A stretch of 64,000 bases of DNA from Chloroflexota bacterium (GCA_016875915.1 VGOM01000006.1:1-64000), one strand, 5' to 3'; positions 24,198 through 33,418 are shown, numbered from the stretch's first letter. Notes: a model not told the origin generated them from the sequence alone. Numbers and translations are program-made.

Positions 24198-24301
24198 TGG
24201 ATGACCTCCTATCTCTAATACCCTGGCTAGAGTCCGGGTCATCCAACGCTTGAGAGAACTGGGAGTGGATTCTATGAAGCTTGTAATAACCTAAACCGTA
24301 A

Positions 24302-24327
24302 CCTTGGTTCAGTACTATACACCAAGG
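24302..24327. promoter_or_regulatory. Inverted repeat in the divergent helicase/HD-GYP promoter region
   Basis: CCTTGGT (24302-24308) and ACCAAGG (24321-24327) are a perfect 7-base inverted repeat, with GTACTATAC between them. It sits in the 314-base gap between two divergent genes, where an operator would be expected. The rest of that gap shows no gene. Confidence 0.4.
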
Positions 24328-24511
24328 AGTCCCCGGTGTAAAGGGCATTTCGCCAGTCTCTTCCGCACCACCAAGAGACAAACCGGCTGTCATGGTATGA
24401 AATCTGTAAGACCCGAAGGCGCCATAGAGACAGGCATGCAAGACGCCGGTGATAGACTCGACTCGAACATCAGGCAACGGACACACCCCAGAATCGAAGG
24501 GAAGGCGAGGC

Positions 24512-25564
24512 ATGGCCGGAGAATCATTGCTGCTCCTGAGACTGAGCAAGGCGGTGGCCCATGTCAGAACAATAGAGCAGGAGAAGGAAGAACTGCTGGC
24601 CCGCCTGCGCACCGTGGGAGAGACGGCTGACGACCCGACATGGGAGGTGGACGAGAAATGGATCTACACATCGGTCAGCTGCAGTGCCAGCGCGATCCTG
24701 GGCCGCAAGCCTGACGATCTGATCGGCAAGCCCTTCTGCGACTTCATGCCCCTGAAGGAGACAAACCGCATGTCCCGCATGCTGGCCTCCTTTGCCACCG
24801 CGGGGAAGTCATTCAGTCTCATCCAGAGCAACCACCTGCACCGGGACGGCCATTCAGTCAGCCTGGAGACCAGCGGCATACCCTTCTTCGACGAGGAGGG
24901 CAACCTGCGCGGCTACCGGGGCGTGCACCGGGACGTGACCCAGAGCAGGGAGGCCAGGGCTGAGGAGGAGCGGGTGCTGAAGAAGCTGGAAGGGACCGCG
25001 GACGGCACTATCCGGGCGATGACCCTTATGGCGGAGGTGAAAGACCCGACCATAGCCGGTCACCAGCAGAGGGTGGCCGACCTCAGTTGCGCCATGGCCA
25101 CGCTTCTCAGCCTCCCCTACGAGCGGCGGGAGATGCTCCGCGTGGCGGCATGTCTGCACGACCTGGGCAAGACGTTCATTCCGGCGGAGATACTGAACAA
25201 GCCCGACAGGCTGACCCAAGAGGAGCTGGCCATTGTCAGGACCCACCCCCGGGCGGGATATGACGTGCTGACCAAAGCCGAGTTCCCCTGGGCCGTCGCC
25301 GATGCCGTGCTTCAGCACCATGAGAGGATGAATGGGTCCGGTTATCCGGCGGGGCTCAAGGGGGAGGAGATCATGCTCGAAGCCCGCATCATGGCGGTGG
25401 CCGACGTGGTGGAGGCGATGTGCTCCAAGCGGTCATACCGTCCGGCACAGCAACTGGACTCCGCCTTGAGGGAGCTGGCCAGGGACAAGGGTCAGCTCTA
25501 TGACATCGATGCCGCGGAAGCATGCCTGACCGCCTTCCTGGATAAGGGCTTCAAGTTCGCCTGA
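24512..25564 (+). CDS. PAS domain plus HD-GYP phosphodiesterase
   Basis: A 350-aa signalling protein. A short coiled N-terminus (residues ~8-35) leads into a PAS domain with a PAC-type ending (LHRDGHSVSLETSGIPFFDEEGNLRGYRGVHRDVT). The HD-GYP domain shows HDLGK (LHDLGKTFIP), HHERMNGSGYPAGL and the late VADVVEAMCSKRSYR. HD-GYP enzymes break down cyclic di-GMP; the GYP triplet is intact here as SGYP. The PAS part may sense redox or a small ligand, with no transmembrane segment. GGGAAGGCGAGGC precedes the ATG. Confidence 0.9.
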   Translation: MAGESLLLLRLSKAVAHVRTIEQEKEELLARLRTVGETADDPTWEVDEKWIYTSVSCSASAILGRKPDDLIGKPFCDFMPLKETNRMSRMLASFATAGKSFSLIQSNHLHRDGHSVSLETSGIPFFDEEGNLRGYRGVHRDVTQSREARAEEERVLKKLEGTADGTIRAMTLMAEVKDPTIAGHQQRVADLSCAMATLLSLPYERREMLRVAACLHDLGKTFIPAEILNKPDRLTQEELAIVRTHPRAGYDVLTKAEFPWAVADAVLQHHERMNGSGYPAGLKGEEIMLEARIMAVADVVEAMCSKRSYRPAQQLDSALRELARDKGQLYDIDAAEACLTAFLDKGFKFA

Positions 25565-25598
25565 TGGCCGGGGCGGCCGACGGCCATCCCAGACCACG

Positions 25599-26129
25599 TC
25601 AATCCCCCGGAGCGCTTCCCACAGCGAAGAGGAGGCAGTCCCTCCGCCTGCCGTCTTTGACGACGTGCCTTCTTGACCTGCCTTCGAACCCGTAGCCGGC
25701 CTTCTCGAGGACCCTGGCCGAGGCCTTGTTGGAGGAGAACACGTAGGCATACACCCTGGCCAGCCGCAGATCGTTCAGGGCATATGCTGAGAGCGCCTCC
25801 ACAGCGGAGGTGGTGATCCCCTGTCCCCAGTACCTTTCGGCCAGCCAGTAGCCGATCTCCGCCTGGTGCCCATCCATCTTGCTCAAGCCGATGCCGCCGA
25901 TGACCTGCCCGCCCATGTCGATGGCAAGGTTGATCTCGGTCTTCTTCCGCTTCCTGGCGGCCTTCAGGTTCTGGTCGATCCAGGAGAGGGCATCGGCAAT
26001 GGTGTAGGGATAGGGGATGGTCAGGGTGGCCCTGGAGATCTTGGGGTTGTTGATGTTCTCCACGATGGAGTGCTCGTCTCCCTTCCTGTAGGGCCTGAGG
26101 TTGAATCGGGCCAGGCGGATGATGGGCAT
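25599..26129 (-). CDS. GNAT-family N-acetyltransferase (RimJ/RimL-like)
   Basis: A 176-aa protein. FNLRPYRKGDEHSIVENINNP opens the domain, EIGYWLAERYWGQGITTSAV is the acetyl-CoA binding motif A, and ARVYAYVFSSNKASARVLEKAGYGFEG the typical C-terminal part. This is the group that acetylates protein N-termini or small amines; the acceptor is unknown. The start at 26129 begins at the family boundary, though the ribosome site is weak (GGTGTAGCGC). Confidence 0.9.
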   Translation of the reverse strand: MPIIRLARFNLRPYRKGDEHSIVENINNPKISRATLTIPYPYTIADALSWIDQNLKAARKRKKTEINLAIDMGGQVIGGIGLSKMDGHQAEIGYWLAERYWGQGITTSAVEALSAYALNDLRLARVYAYVFSSNKASARVLEKAGYGFEGRSRRHVVKDGRRRDCLLFAVGSAPGD

Positions 26130-26302
26130 TGCGCTACACCTTATAGAGCCAGCGGCGGCTGATGTCAAGGCGCTCCGCCGCGGTGCCGGTCAACAAGTGG
26201 TGTCAGCGATTTGATCCTATCTGAGGAGTGGTAGAATGGTGGAGAATCGGGGACGGGAGATGACATGCGTGCCCAGGGAAGGAAACGAGGAAGGGAGGGC
26301 CA

Positions 26303-26539
26303 ATGAGCACGGGTGAATGGGTCAAAGATGTTGTCAGGTCTGCGGTACGCAAGGAGCTTGGGGAGGAACCTCAGGGCATCACCATGACCTCTACCAGGCT
26401 GACTTCGAAGAAGGTCTTCCCGGCATCAGCCTCGGTGAAGATGGCCGACGGCCGCACTGTTGAGGTGGCCATGACAATCGAGGCTGACATGTACAGGGAT
26501 TTCAAGGTGATCCGGGGGAGCCGCAAGGAACCAGCGTAG
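26303..26539 (+). CDS. Hypothetical protein (78 aa)
   Basis: Small soluble protein, MSTGEWVKDVVRSAVRKELG at the start, then TMTSTRLTSKKVFPASASVKMADGRTVEVAMTIEADMYRDFKVIRGSRK. The alternating pattern suggests a small beta-sheet domain. GGAAGGGAGGGCCA gives a strong ribosome site. I do not recognise the family, and the neighbours give no clear functional link. Confidence 0.65.
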   Translation: MSTGEWVKDVVRSAVRKELGEEPQGITMTSTRLTSKKVFPASASVKMADGRTVEVAMTIEADMYRDFKVIRGSRKEPA

Positions 26540-26607
26540 CAGCGGGGTCAAGGCGGCTCGGCGGGCAACAGGACGGCCGTGCCAGTCTGACCGGGGATGC
26601 GTGGCCG

Positions 26608-28587
26608 CTACGCGACCATCCAACTGGCCGAATCAGCGAGAGTCCCGTCAGTAACCTCGACAGTTGACGACAGACTAGGCATGACCAGGGTTACACTGAA
26701 GGTGTGGGTGCCGCCATCGGAGGGGGTGAAGGTGAAGGGGCCGGGGAGGGTGGCAGAGCCGTCTGTTGAGGCGAAGGTGACAGTCCCCGTGTAGCCCGTG
26801 GCCACGTTGTCATAGGCGTCGTAGGCGGTCACAGTCACATTGAAAGCCACTCCCGGGGTGGCGACCCCGCCGTCCGGCGTGAGATCAAGGCGCGTGGCAG
26901 CGCCGGCAGTGACGGTGAGCAGGGTGTCATCATTGATGACAGCGTAGGTAGCTCTGACGGTCCACGTGCCTACTTTGCGAGAAGTGTAGACATTGGCAGA
27001 CCATGTACCACCATGGCCAGGCTGCAGTATGGAGAAGAGGGTGCTGGTGGTGACATCACCCAGACTGTTGTTGAACTGGTCGAAGGCCTCGACGGTGTAG
27101 GCTTGGCCGCTCCCGGCCACGACGCTGACGTTGTCGGGGGAGACAACGATGGAGAACGGAGTGGCGGCGGCGACGGTCAGAGTGGCAGTGGCGGTGAAGC
27201 TCTGGTAGCTGCCGGTGACGGTCCAGGTGCCCTTCTTCTGTGAGGCATAGACGTTGGCCAGCCAGCTGCCACCGGCGGCGGGCTGTATGGAGAAGCCGGT
27301 GCCGGCAGTGACGTCGCCCAGACTGTTCTGGAACTGGTCGAAGGCCTCGGCGGTGTAGGCCTGGATGTTCCCGGCTATGACAGTGCCCACCGCCGGGGAG
27401 ATGACGATTGAGCCGGCCGCCGCCTTGGTGACTGTGAGTGAGGCGGTGTCAGTGCGGCCGGCGTAGCTGCCGGTGACAGTCCAGGTGCCCGCCTTGCGGG
27501 AGGTGTAGACGTTGGCCACCCATGAGCCGCCAGCGGCGGCATCCATCGAGAAGATGGTGCCGGTGGTGACGTCACCCAGGCTGTTGCTCAGCCGGTCGAA
27601 GGCCTCGGCGGTGTAGGCCTGGGTATTCCCGGCGATGATCGCGCTGGAGGCCGGGGAGATGACGATTGAGGCGACGGAGCCGGCGCCGACCGTGAGGGTC
27701 GCCGTGCCGGCGAGTCCGGTGTAGGTGCCGGTAACCGTCCAGGTGCCTGGTACCTGAGAGGTGTAGACGTTGCGGGCCCAACTGCCTCCGGCGCCAGATT
27801 GAATGGAGAAGGCCGTCGCGGAGGTGACATCGCCCAGGCTGTTGTTGAACTGGTCGAAGGCTTCGGCGGTGTAGGCCCGGGTGCTGCCAGCGGTGATCGA
27901 AGCGGTGGCCGGGGAGATGACCAGGTAGCCGGCAGAACTGGTGGTGAAGGTGTGGTCATCCGAAAAGCCTTCGTGGTTCAGGGCGTCCTTGGATCTGACC
28001 CTGTAGTGATAGGTGCTGCCGGCGGTGAGCCCCGTCAGGCTGACGCTATGGCTGGTGACCAGGTTTGTATTCACTGCTGTGGCCTGACCGTACTGGTCGG
28101 TCAGGCCGTAGTCCACCTGGCTGGTGGCCGGCTCGCTGGTGGTCCAGGTGATGGTGGCGCCCACGCCGGTGATAGCGCCAGCGGCGACTCCGGTGATGAG
28201 CGGCGCGTCGATGTCCGGCGTGCCGAAGGTGCGGTCCGCCGAGAAGGTTCCGTTGCCGGCGGCGTCCTCTGAGTAGACCCGGTAGTGGTAGGTGGTGGCC
28301 GGGACAAGCCCCATCAGCCCCACTTCGTGGCTGACAGCCCGTCCGCTGCCCGTGGTGGTGCTCCGGCCGTACTGGTCAGTGAGGCCGTGGTCCACCCGGC
28401 TGGTGGCCGGCTCGTTGGTGGTCCAGGCAATGACGACGCTGGTGGCAGTCAGATCCTGCGTGGTGATGTCCGCGATCTCCGGCGCAACGGCATCCTGGAC
28501 GCTCTGGCCGCAGCCGGCCAGGAGCAAAGCCAGCAGGACGGCGGCGGCCAGCGCCAGAGAGGCTCTTCTAGCGGATTCCCTCATCAA
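26608..28587 (-). CDS. Surface lipoprotein with FN3-like and tandem Ig-like repeats
   Basis: A 659-aa protein with a signal peptide and lipobox (LLLAGC, Cys ~26). Two fibronectin-III-like domains follow (residues ~33-125 and ~127-217; each with WTT.EPATS.VDYGL.DQYG and TTYHYRVRS). Then come four tandem copies of an ~86-residue module (SIVISPA...AGN.QAYTAEAFDQF.NSLGDVT...GGSW.ANVYTS...GTWTVTGSY). A last module (about residues 560-655) is of a different bacterial Ig-like type. No enzyme domain is seen. It is likely exposed at the cell surface and has an adhesive or structural role. The repeated 258-base DNA unit makes recombination and copy-number change likely. Confidence 0.85.
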   Translation of the reverse strand: MMRESARRASLALAAAVLLALLLAGCGQSVQDAVAPEIADITTQDLTATSVVIAWTTNEPATSRVDHGLTDQYGRSTTTGSGRAVSHEVGLMGLVPATTYHYRVYSEDAAGNGTFSADRTFGTPDIDAPLITGVAAGAITGVGATITWTTSEPATSQVDYGLTDQYGQATAVNTNLVTSHSVSLTGLTAGSTYHYRVRSKDALNHEGFSDDHTFTTSSAGYLVISPATASITAGSTRAYTAEAFDQFNNSLGDVTSATAFSIQSGAGGSWARNVYTSQVPGTWTVTGTYTGLAGTATLTVGAGSVASIVISPASSAIIAGNTQAYTAEAFDRLSNSLGDVTTGTIFSMDAAAGGSWVANVYTSRKAGTWTVTGSYAGRTDTASLTVTKAAAGSIVISPAVGTVIAGNIQAYTAEAFDQFQNSLGDVTAGTGFSIQPAAGGSWLANVYASQKKGTWTVTGSYQSFTATATLTVAAATPFSIVVSPDNVSVVAGSGQAYTVEAFDQFNNSLGDVTTSTLFSILQPGHGGTWSANVYTSRKVGTWTVRATYAVINDDTLLTVTAGAATRLDLTPDGGVATPGVAFNVTVTAYDAYDNVATGYTGTVTFASTDGSATLPGPFTFTPSDGGTHTFSVTLVMPSLSSTVEVTDGTLADSASWMVA

Positions 28588-28770
28588 GATCGCCAGTCAG
28601 CGGGCCTGAACGGCCCCGGATGCGATATCCGATCATGTAGTATGAAGCATTGCGGCCTGATGATCAAGGCACGGCCTCGACACGTTCCCGTGGGACGTGA
28701 TGACCAAAGTCACAGACCGGCACCAGGCAGGCTGGTAGGCTGACATCAAACGCGAGGGAGGTGAAGGAGT

Positions 28771-28998
28771 ATGTGGTGCTGGACAGGTAGCGCAGGGTGG
28801 CTGATGCCGATTGGAATGCTGCTGATGGTGGTCTTCTGGGGGGCGGTGATCGGATTCGGGGTGTGGCTGCTATCCAGGTGGGTCAGGGGCTCGGACTCCG
28901 GAGGGAACGGCGCGCTGGCATTGGCCAGAGAACGCTACGCCAGGGGGGAGATATCGAAGGAGGAGTTCGAGAGGATCCGGAGAGACCTCTCCTGGTGA
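28771..28998 (+). CDS. Small SHOCT-domain membrane protein
   Basis: A 75-aa protein: one membrane helix (residues ~12-35), a short Gly/Ser-rich linker, then ALARERYARGEISKEEFERIRRDL, the SHOCT motif. These small proteins are common in bacteria and are thought to aid oligomerisation; the exact role is unknown. GGGAGGTGAAGGAGT precedes the ATG. A YHS-domain gene follows on the same strand. Confidence 0.85.
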   Translation: MWCWTGSAGWLMPIGMLLMVVFWGAVIGFGVWLLSRWVRGSDSGGNGALALARERYARGEISKEEFERIRRDLSW

Positions 28999-29062
28999 CT
29001 CCGAGTAGAGCGATTCCGAGAGGGGACACGCGCCAGGGCGTGTCCGCCGAAGGGGGTTGGAC

Positions 29063-29218
29063 ATGGCAATCGACCCGGTGTGCAAGATGACCGTGGATGA
29101 GAAGAAGCCGGCAGCCACATCCGACTACAAGGGCAAGAGGTACTACTTCTGCGCCCCGGGATGCAAGAGGGCCTTCGATCAGAACCCGGAGAAGTACCTC
29201 GTCGCCGAGAAGAAGTAG
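29063..29218 (+). CDS. YHS-domain protein (51 aa)
   Basis: MAIDPVCKMTVDEKKPAATSDY followed by YYFCAPGCKRAFDQNPEKYL is a complete stand-alone YHS domain. It has Cys residues in DPVCKM and in FCAPGCK that can bind a heavy metal such as copper. Similar domains form the N-terminus of metal-exporting ATPases. No metal transporter lies next to it. A longer reading is not possible. GGGGGTTGG is a weak ribosome site. It follows the SHOCT gene. Confidence 0.88.
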   Translation: MAIDPVCKMTVDEKKPAATSDYKGKRYYFCAPGCKRAFDQNPEKYLVAEKK

Positions 29219-29246
29219 TCACTGCAGCGGCCCAGGGCAGGACGGC

Positions 29247-29996
29247 CTATGAGGCCGGGAAGGGGGCCGCCGAGGGAAGCCTTACCTCGGTGCTGGACTT
29301 GACCTGCCGGAGGAACTGGGCCATGATCCGGCTCTTGAACTGGTTGCGCTGGCGGACCGGGGCGACGAACTTGCCCTTGATCCAGATGCAGTTCGGTTCC
29401 ACGTGGATGAGCACCCGGGGGCCGCTGACGGCCTCCTCCAGGAACTCGGGGTAGCCGTCCCGGAAGACCTCACGGACCTGCTGCAGATAGACCTCGTCCT
29501 CAGACCTGAGGATATCCTCCAGAAGCTCGGTGGCCTTCTTGACGTTGCTGTCGCGGCTGACCGGGATGCGCGCCTCGTCGAACATGTAGTCGGAGGCAAT
29601 GCGCTTCTGGCGGACCGAGTAGTCCTTGGAGTAGTTGAGGACCGCCTGATCGAGGACCACCAGGTTGGGCAGGTGCATGATCCGGCCAGTAAGCTCTCCC
29701 CCCAGCTTCTCGTCCTCCCCCACCTCGGCCAGGGTGGTGTGGATCAGGCCCACCCAGCGGACATCGCCCTTGATCTCTCCGACACGGATCCTGTCACCGG
29801 GACGGTAGATCCCGGAGATGAGGATGTCGAAGTAGGCGAAGAAGCAGGCGATGTAGCGCTGCAGGGCGAAGGTCAGGCCGAAGGTGAGGATAGGCACGGC
29901 AATGGCCACCTTGGTTGAGTAGAGCATGGCCATGACCAGCCCGGTGAGGAAGGCCAGGACCAGCGTGAAGGCGATGGAGAACTGCAGGATCCTCAT
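29247..29996 (-). CDS. MscS-family mechanosensitive channel
   Basis: A 249-aa protein. Two hydrophobic segments (residues ~5-25 and ~28-60) are followed by FFAYFDILISGIYRPGDRIRVGEIKGDVRWVGLIHTTLAE, the start of the MscS beta domain, with an insertion (GEDEKLGGELTGRIMHLPN) longer than usual. The channel opens when the membrane is stretched. Its start overlaps by four bases (ATGA) with the stop of the upstream regulator gene, so the two are translated together. Confidence 0.8.
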   Translation of the reverse strand: MRILQFSIAFTLVLAFLTGLVMAMLYSTKVAIAVPILTFGLTFALQRYIACFFAYFDILISGIYRPGDRIRVGEIKGDVRWVGLIHTTLAEVGEDEKLGGELTGRIMHLPNLVVLDQAVLNYSKDYSVRQKRIASDYMFDEARIPVSRDSNVKKATELLEDILRSEDEVYLQQVREVFRDGYPEFLEEAVSGPRVLIHVEPNCIWIKGKFVAPVRQRNQFKSRIMAQFLRQVKSSTEVRLPSAAPFPAS

Positions 29997-30388
29997 CGTT
30001 TGGATGGCAGCGGCGACGCCCCTCTCTCAGCGGTCCCTCCCGGGCCGGGTCGATGGCGACTGGAGCCCGGACGCCTGCCCCGAGGCCGGGGCGGCGGGGG
30101 ATTGCCGGCCACCCTCTCCCAGGCCAGCGCCTCCAGGAAGTTGCCGATGGCGACGTGCTGATGCGTCTGATGGCGAAGCGGCATGTTCAGGTCGATGGTG
30201 TAGGTGTTCCTCCTGCCTTCCTTCTTCTTTTTGATGTACCCGGCGGCCTCAAGATCGGCGATGATCCGGCGGATGGCCCTCTCCCGGACGCCGATGGACT
30301 CCGCCAGATCCAGGGCGGTTATCCGCGGGTGCTTGGCCAGCAGGCTGAGCACCAGGGCATGATTGGTGAGGAAAGTCCACTCAGACAC
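29993..30388 (-). CDS. Winged-helix transcriptional regulator (MarR-like)
   Basis: A 131-aa protein whose first 75 residues form a winged helix: LVLSLLAKHPRITALDLAESIGVRERAIRRIIADLEAAGYIKKKKEGRRNTYTIDL. The C-terminal half (residues ~100-131) is Pro/Arg/Gly-rich and probably disordered. The four-base overlap with the MscS gene downstream suggests it belongs to the same transcript and may regulate it or the nearby energy genes. Signal unknown. Confidence 0.8.
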   Translation of the reverse strand: MSEWTFLTNHALVLSLLAKHPRITALDLAESIGVRERAIRRIIADLEAAGYIKKKKEGRRNTYTIDLNMPLRHQTHQHVAIGNFLEALAWERVAGNPPPPRPRGRRPGSSRHRPGPGGTAERGASPLPSKR

Positions 30389-30437
30389 GGCATTCCTTCA
30401 AGAGGCTGGTGCAGAGCCACGGGCAGACCGAGGCTAT

Positions 30438-30466
30438 TTGACATGCCAGCCGCTCACAACTAGAAT
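30438..30466 (+). promoter_or_regulatory. Strong sigma-70-type promoter ahead of the pyrophosphatase region
   Basis: TTGACA (30438-30443) and TAGAAT (30461-30466) with a 17-base spacer. The next gene start on this strand is at 30666, so a leader of roughly 190 bases is implied, then hppA. The leader has no riboswitch that I can name. Confidence 0.6.
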
Positions 30467-30665
30467 GATAACCCACTAGACGCGTCCCACCAGTCATGAT
30501 TCGTAAAACACGGATACGGTAGCACAGCAGAGGACGGATTTCAACAGTGCTCGATGTACTCTGCCACTGCTCCAAGACAACCCTCGGCGCTCCCTTTCGT
30601 TCCCCAGGTCAGTCGGCTCTGCCGGCACTCGAGGGGCCCAGGCGGAGTCGCCAGGGTAAGTAGAG

Positions 30666-30950
30666 ATGTCCAAACCAGGCAGCTATGCATCCAGAAAGGG
30701 CGCGCCGCATCACCGGCGGAGGAGGGGAGGCCGGAGAGCGGGCGGCTTCAGACCTCCCGCGGCTGCGGCGCCAAGACCGCCTCTTCAGAGAAGCCCCACT
30801 CCCGGCACCGCACCACCTGCGCCCGATAGCCGAGCGCGCGTTCAGAAGCCGATCCCGGATCTGTCGCACGTGCGCCGCGACTTGATCAGGGTGGGACTAG
30901 TCGCCGGAGTGGTCATTCTGATTCTGATCATTCTCTGGCTGGTGCTGTGA
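30666..30950 (+). CDS. Small tail-anchored membrane protein (94 aa)
   Basis: The N-terminal two thirds are basic and Pro/Arg-rich (MSKPGSYASRKG, then many Arg). The C-terminus is DLSHVRRDLIRVGLVAGVVI followed by a hydrophobic run to the end, which is a membrane anchor with the bulk inside the cell. The pattern VRRDLIR before the helix is one I associate with small proteins in this group of bacteria. GGTAAGTAGAG precedes the ATG. It sits between the strong promoter and hppA and may be co-transcribed. Confidence 0.55.
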   Translation: MSKPGSYASRKGAPHHRRRRGGRRAGGFRPPAAAAPRPPLQRSPTPGTAPPAPDSRARVQKPIPDLSHVRRDLIRVGLVAGVVILILIILWLVL

Positions 30951-31004
30951 AACCAGCGTGGCACCGAATCCCAGGATGTTTGACGCAGTGGAGGAGATGA
31001 GTAG

Positions 31005-33341
31005 ATGGACATAACGCTGTTCAATGGTTTCGAGGAGGCCAGCTCCTTCGAGAAAGGGGCCCTGATCGCAGTGGTCATCGTGGCCCTTCTCGGTCTGCTC
31101 TACGCTGCCTTCCTGGCCCGTCAGATCATGCGGGAACCCGAGGGCGACGACAAGATGAAGCGTATCGCCAAGGCGATCCGCGACGGCGGCAACGCCTACC
31201 TGAAGCGGCAGTTCCGGACCATCATCCTGCTCATCTTCGTGCTGGCCGCCTTCGTCTTCGCCACCGGCTGGTTTGCGGGGGGCGAGTCCGAATACAACAA
31301 CCCCAAGTGGCTCATCGGCCTGGGCCGTGCCGGGGGCTTCCTTATGGGGGCGCTGTTCTCGGCACTGGTGGGCTACATCGGCATGAACATGGCCCTGCGG
31401 GGCAACATCCGGGTGGCCCAGGCGTCGCGAACCAGCTTCACCAAGGCTCTCCAGATAGCCTATCGCACAGGCACCATCACCGGCATGCTCACCGACGGCC
31501 TGGGGCTGCTGGGCGGGACGGTGATCTTCCTCATCTTCTTCAGAGACGCTCCGCTGGTACTGCTGGGATTCGGCTTCGGCGGAACGCTGCTGGCCCTGTT
31601 CATGAGGGTGGGCGGCGGCATCTACACCAAGGCCGCCGACGTCGGCGCCGACCTGGTGGGCAAGGTGGAGAAGAACATCCCCGAGGACGATCCCCGCAAT
31701 GCCGCGGTGGTCGCCGATCTGGTGGGCGACAACGTGGGCGACTGCGCGGGCATGGCGGCGGACATCTTCGAGTCCTACGAGGTGACCATCGTCTCGGCCA
31801 TGATCCTGGGCCTCTTCCTCACCGACGCCACAGGAAGCCTGATCTGGATCGTCTTCCCCCTGCTGGTGCGGGCGGCCGGGGTGTTCTCCTCTATCATCAG
31901 CACCTACTCGGTGCGGGCCCTGCGGGAAGGGGAGAACGCCATGAAGGCCATCCACCGGGGCTACATCCTGGCGGCGATAATGTCGGTGGTCTCCTTCTTC
32001 CTCTTCTCGCACTTCTACTGCCACGATCTGCGCTTCTTCTGGGCCACATCCATCGGGGTGGTCCTGGCCATTGCCATCAACTACCTCACCGACTACTACA
32101 CCGGCACCGACAGGGGTCCAGTGAAGGATATCGCCAAGTCCACCAAGACCGGTCCGGCAACCACCATCCTGAACGGGCTGGGGGTGGGACTGGAGAGCTC
32201 GGTGACGTCAATCATCGTCATCGCCCTGTCCATCATGGCCTCGGCGCTGATCTGGAACAACGGCCTCGACGGCGGGCAGACCCTGCTCTGCATCTTCTAC
32301 GGCGTGGCCCTGTGCGGAATCGGACAACTGACGCTGACGGGGAACAACATTTCCATGGATGCCTTCGGTCCGGTGTCCGACAACGCCAACGGCATCGGGG
32401 AGATGGCGGGACTGGAACCGAAGGCCCGTCAGACCCTGGCCGACCTCGACGCGGTGGGGAACACCACCAAGGCCATCACCAAGGGCATCGCCATCGCCTC
32501 GGCGGTGCTGGCCGCCGTGGCCCTGTTCGCCTCCTTCTACTTCGAGTACGGCGTGGAGCAGATCGACATGATCCAGTGGAAGGTCTTCGTGGCCTTCCTC
32601 ATCGGCGGGGCCATCCCCTTCCTGTTCAGCTCGCTGACCATCGCGGCGGTGGGCCGGGCGGCCTACTTCGTAGTCAATGAGGTCCGCTGGCAGTTCGCCA
32701 ACATCAAGGGTCTGTGGGAAGGCAAGGCCGATCCGGACTACGAGAAGGTAGTCTCCATCGTCACCGGAGCGGCCCAGAAGGAACTGCTCACCCCGGCGCT
32801 GCTGGCCATAGTCTCGCCGATAGTCATCGGCTTCCTCTTCGGGCTGGAGGCGCTGGGCGGCTTCCTGGCCGGGGTGATCCTGGTGGGACAGCTGATGGCG
32901 GTTTTCCAGGCCAATGCCGGGGGCGCCTGGGACAATGCCAAGAAGACCATCGAAGACGGTCTGTACGGAGGGAAGGGCTCCGAGGCCCACAAAGCCAGCG
33001 TGGTTGGCGACACCGTGGGCGATCCCCTGAAGGACACCGCCGGGCCGGCGCTGAATCCGCTGATCAAGGTGATCAACCTGGTGTCAGTCATCGCCGCCTC
33101 GATGATGGTGGTCAAGGTTGGCGACGATTGGGTGGACAGAGACAAATCCCCGGCAATCATCGCGGCCATAGTCATCGGCATCCTGGTCATCGCCGTGTCC
33201 CTGTACTTCTCCAAGAGACAGACCTCGTTCGGGCGGGATACCGAAGAGGCGGCGCCGGAGACCGTGTCGTCCGCGGCGGGTCCGGCGGCTGCTCCCGCCG
33301 GTTCAAAGAGCCCGAAGAACCCCAAGAAAGGGAAATCGTAA
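31005..33341 (+). CDS. hppA: Membrane-bound proton-translocating pyrophosphatase
   Basis: A 778-aa integral membrane pump that links PPi hydrolysis to ion export. Catalytic motifs: DVGADLVGKVE, VADLVGDNVGDCAGMAADIFESYE, DAFGPVSDNANGI, GGAWDNAKK and VGDTVGDPLKDTAGPALNPLIK. At the site that decides K+ need it has GNTTKAITKG: Lys in the first marked position means the K+-independent class, which pumps H+ (with or without Na+). The tail after residue 745 is polar and Pro/Lys-rich. GGAGGAGATGAGTAG precedes the ATG. Confidence 0.96.
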   Translation: MDITLFNGFEEASSFEKGALIAVVIVALLGLLYAAFLARQIMREPEGDDKMKRIAKAIRDGGNAYLKRQFRTIILLIFVLAAFVFATGWFAGGESEYNNPKWLIGLGRAGGFLMGALFSALVGYIGMNMALRGNIRVAQASRTSFTKALQIAYRTGTITGMLTDGLGLLGGTVIFLIFFRDAPLVLLGFGFGGTLLALFMRVGGGIYTKAADVGADLVGKVEKNIPEDDPRNAAVVADLVGDNVGDCAGMAADIFESYEVTIVSAMILGLFLTDATGSLIWIVFPLLVRAAGVFSSIISTYSVRALREGENAMKAIHRGYILAAIMSVVSFFLFSHFYCHDLRFFWATSIGVVLAIAINYLTDYYTGTDRGPVKDIAKSTKTGPATTILNGLGVGLESSVTSIIVIALSIMASALIWNNGLDGGQTLLCIFYGVALCGIGQLTLTGNNISMDAFGPVSDNANGIGEMAGLEPKARQTLADLDAVGNTTKAITKGIAIASAVLAAVALFASFYFEYGVEQIDMIQWKVFVAFLIGGAIPFLFSSLTIAAVGRAAYFVVNEVRWQFANIKGLWEGKADPDYEKVVSIVTGAAQKELLTPALLAIVSPIVIGFLFGLEALGGFLAGVILVGQLMAVFQANAGGAWDNAKKTIEDGLYGGKGSEAHKASVVGDTVGDPLKDTAGPALNPLIKVINLVSVIAASMMVVKVGDDWVDRDKSPAIIAAIVIGILVIAVSLYFSKRQTSFGRDTEEAAPETVSSAAGPAAAPAGSKSPKNPKKGKS

Positions 33342-33390
33342 CAGAGGCCACCAGAGCACGGATTCTGCAGACAGGCAAGGGAAACCGAAG

Positions 33391-33418
33391 GGACTGAGAG
33401 GCTGCGGCCTCTCAGTCC
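33391..33418 (+). terminator. Strong hairpin after hppA
   Basis: GGACTGAGAGGC (33391-33402) and GCCTCTCAGTCC (33407-33418) pair perfectly for 12 bases around TGCG. There is no clear T-run after it, so it may stabilise the message 3' end rather than terminate alone. Confidence 0.5.

Noticed and set aside
24198-24511. A cyclic di-GMP riboswitch ahead of the HD-GYP gene
   Set aside because: The conserved GEMM core sequences are not present; only an inverted repeat is seen.
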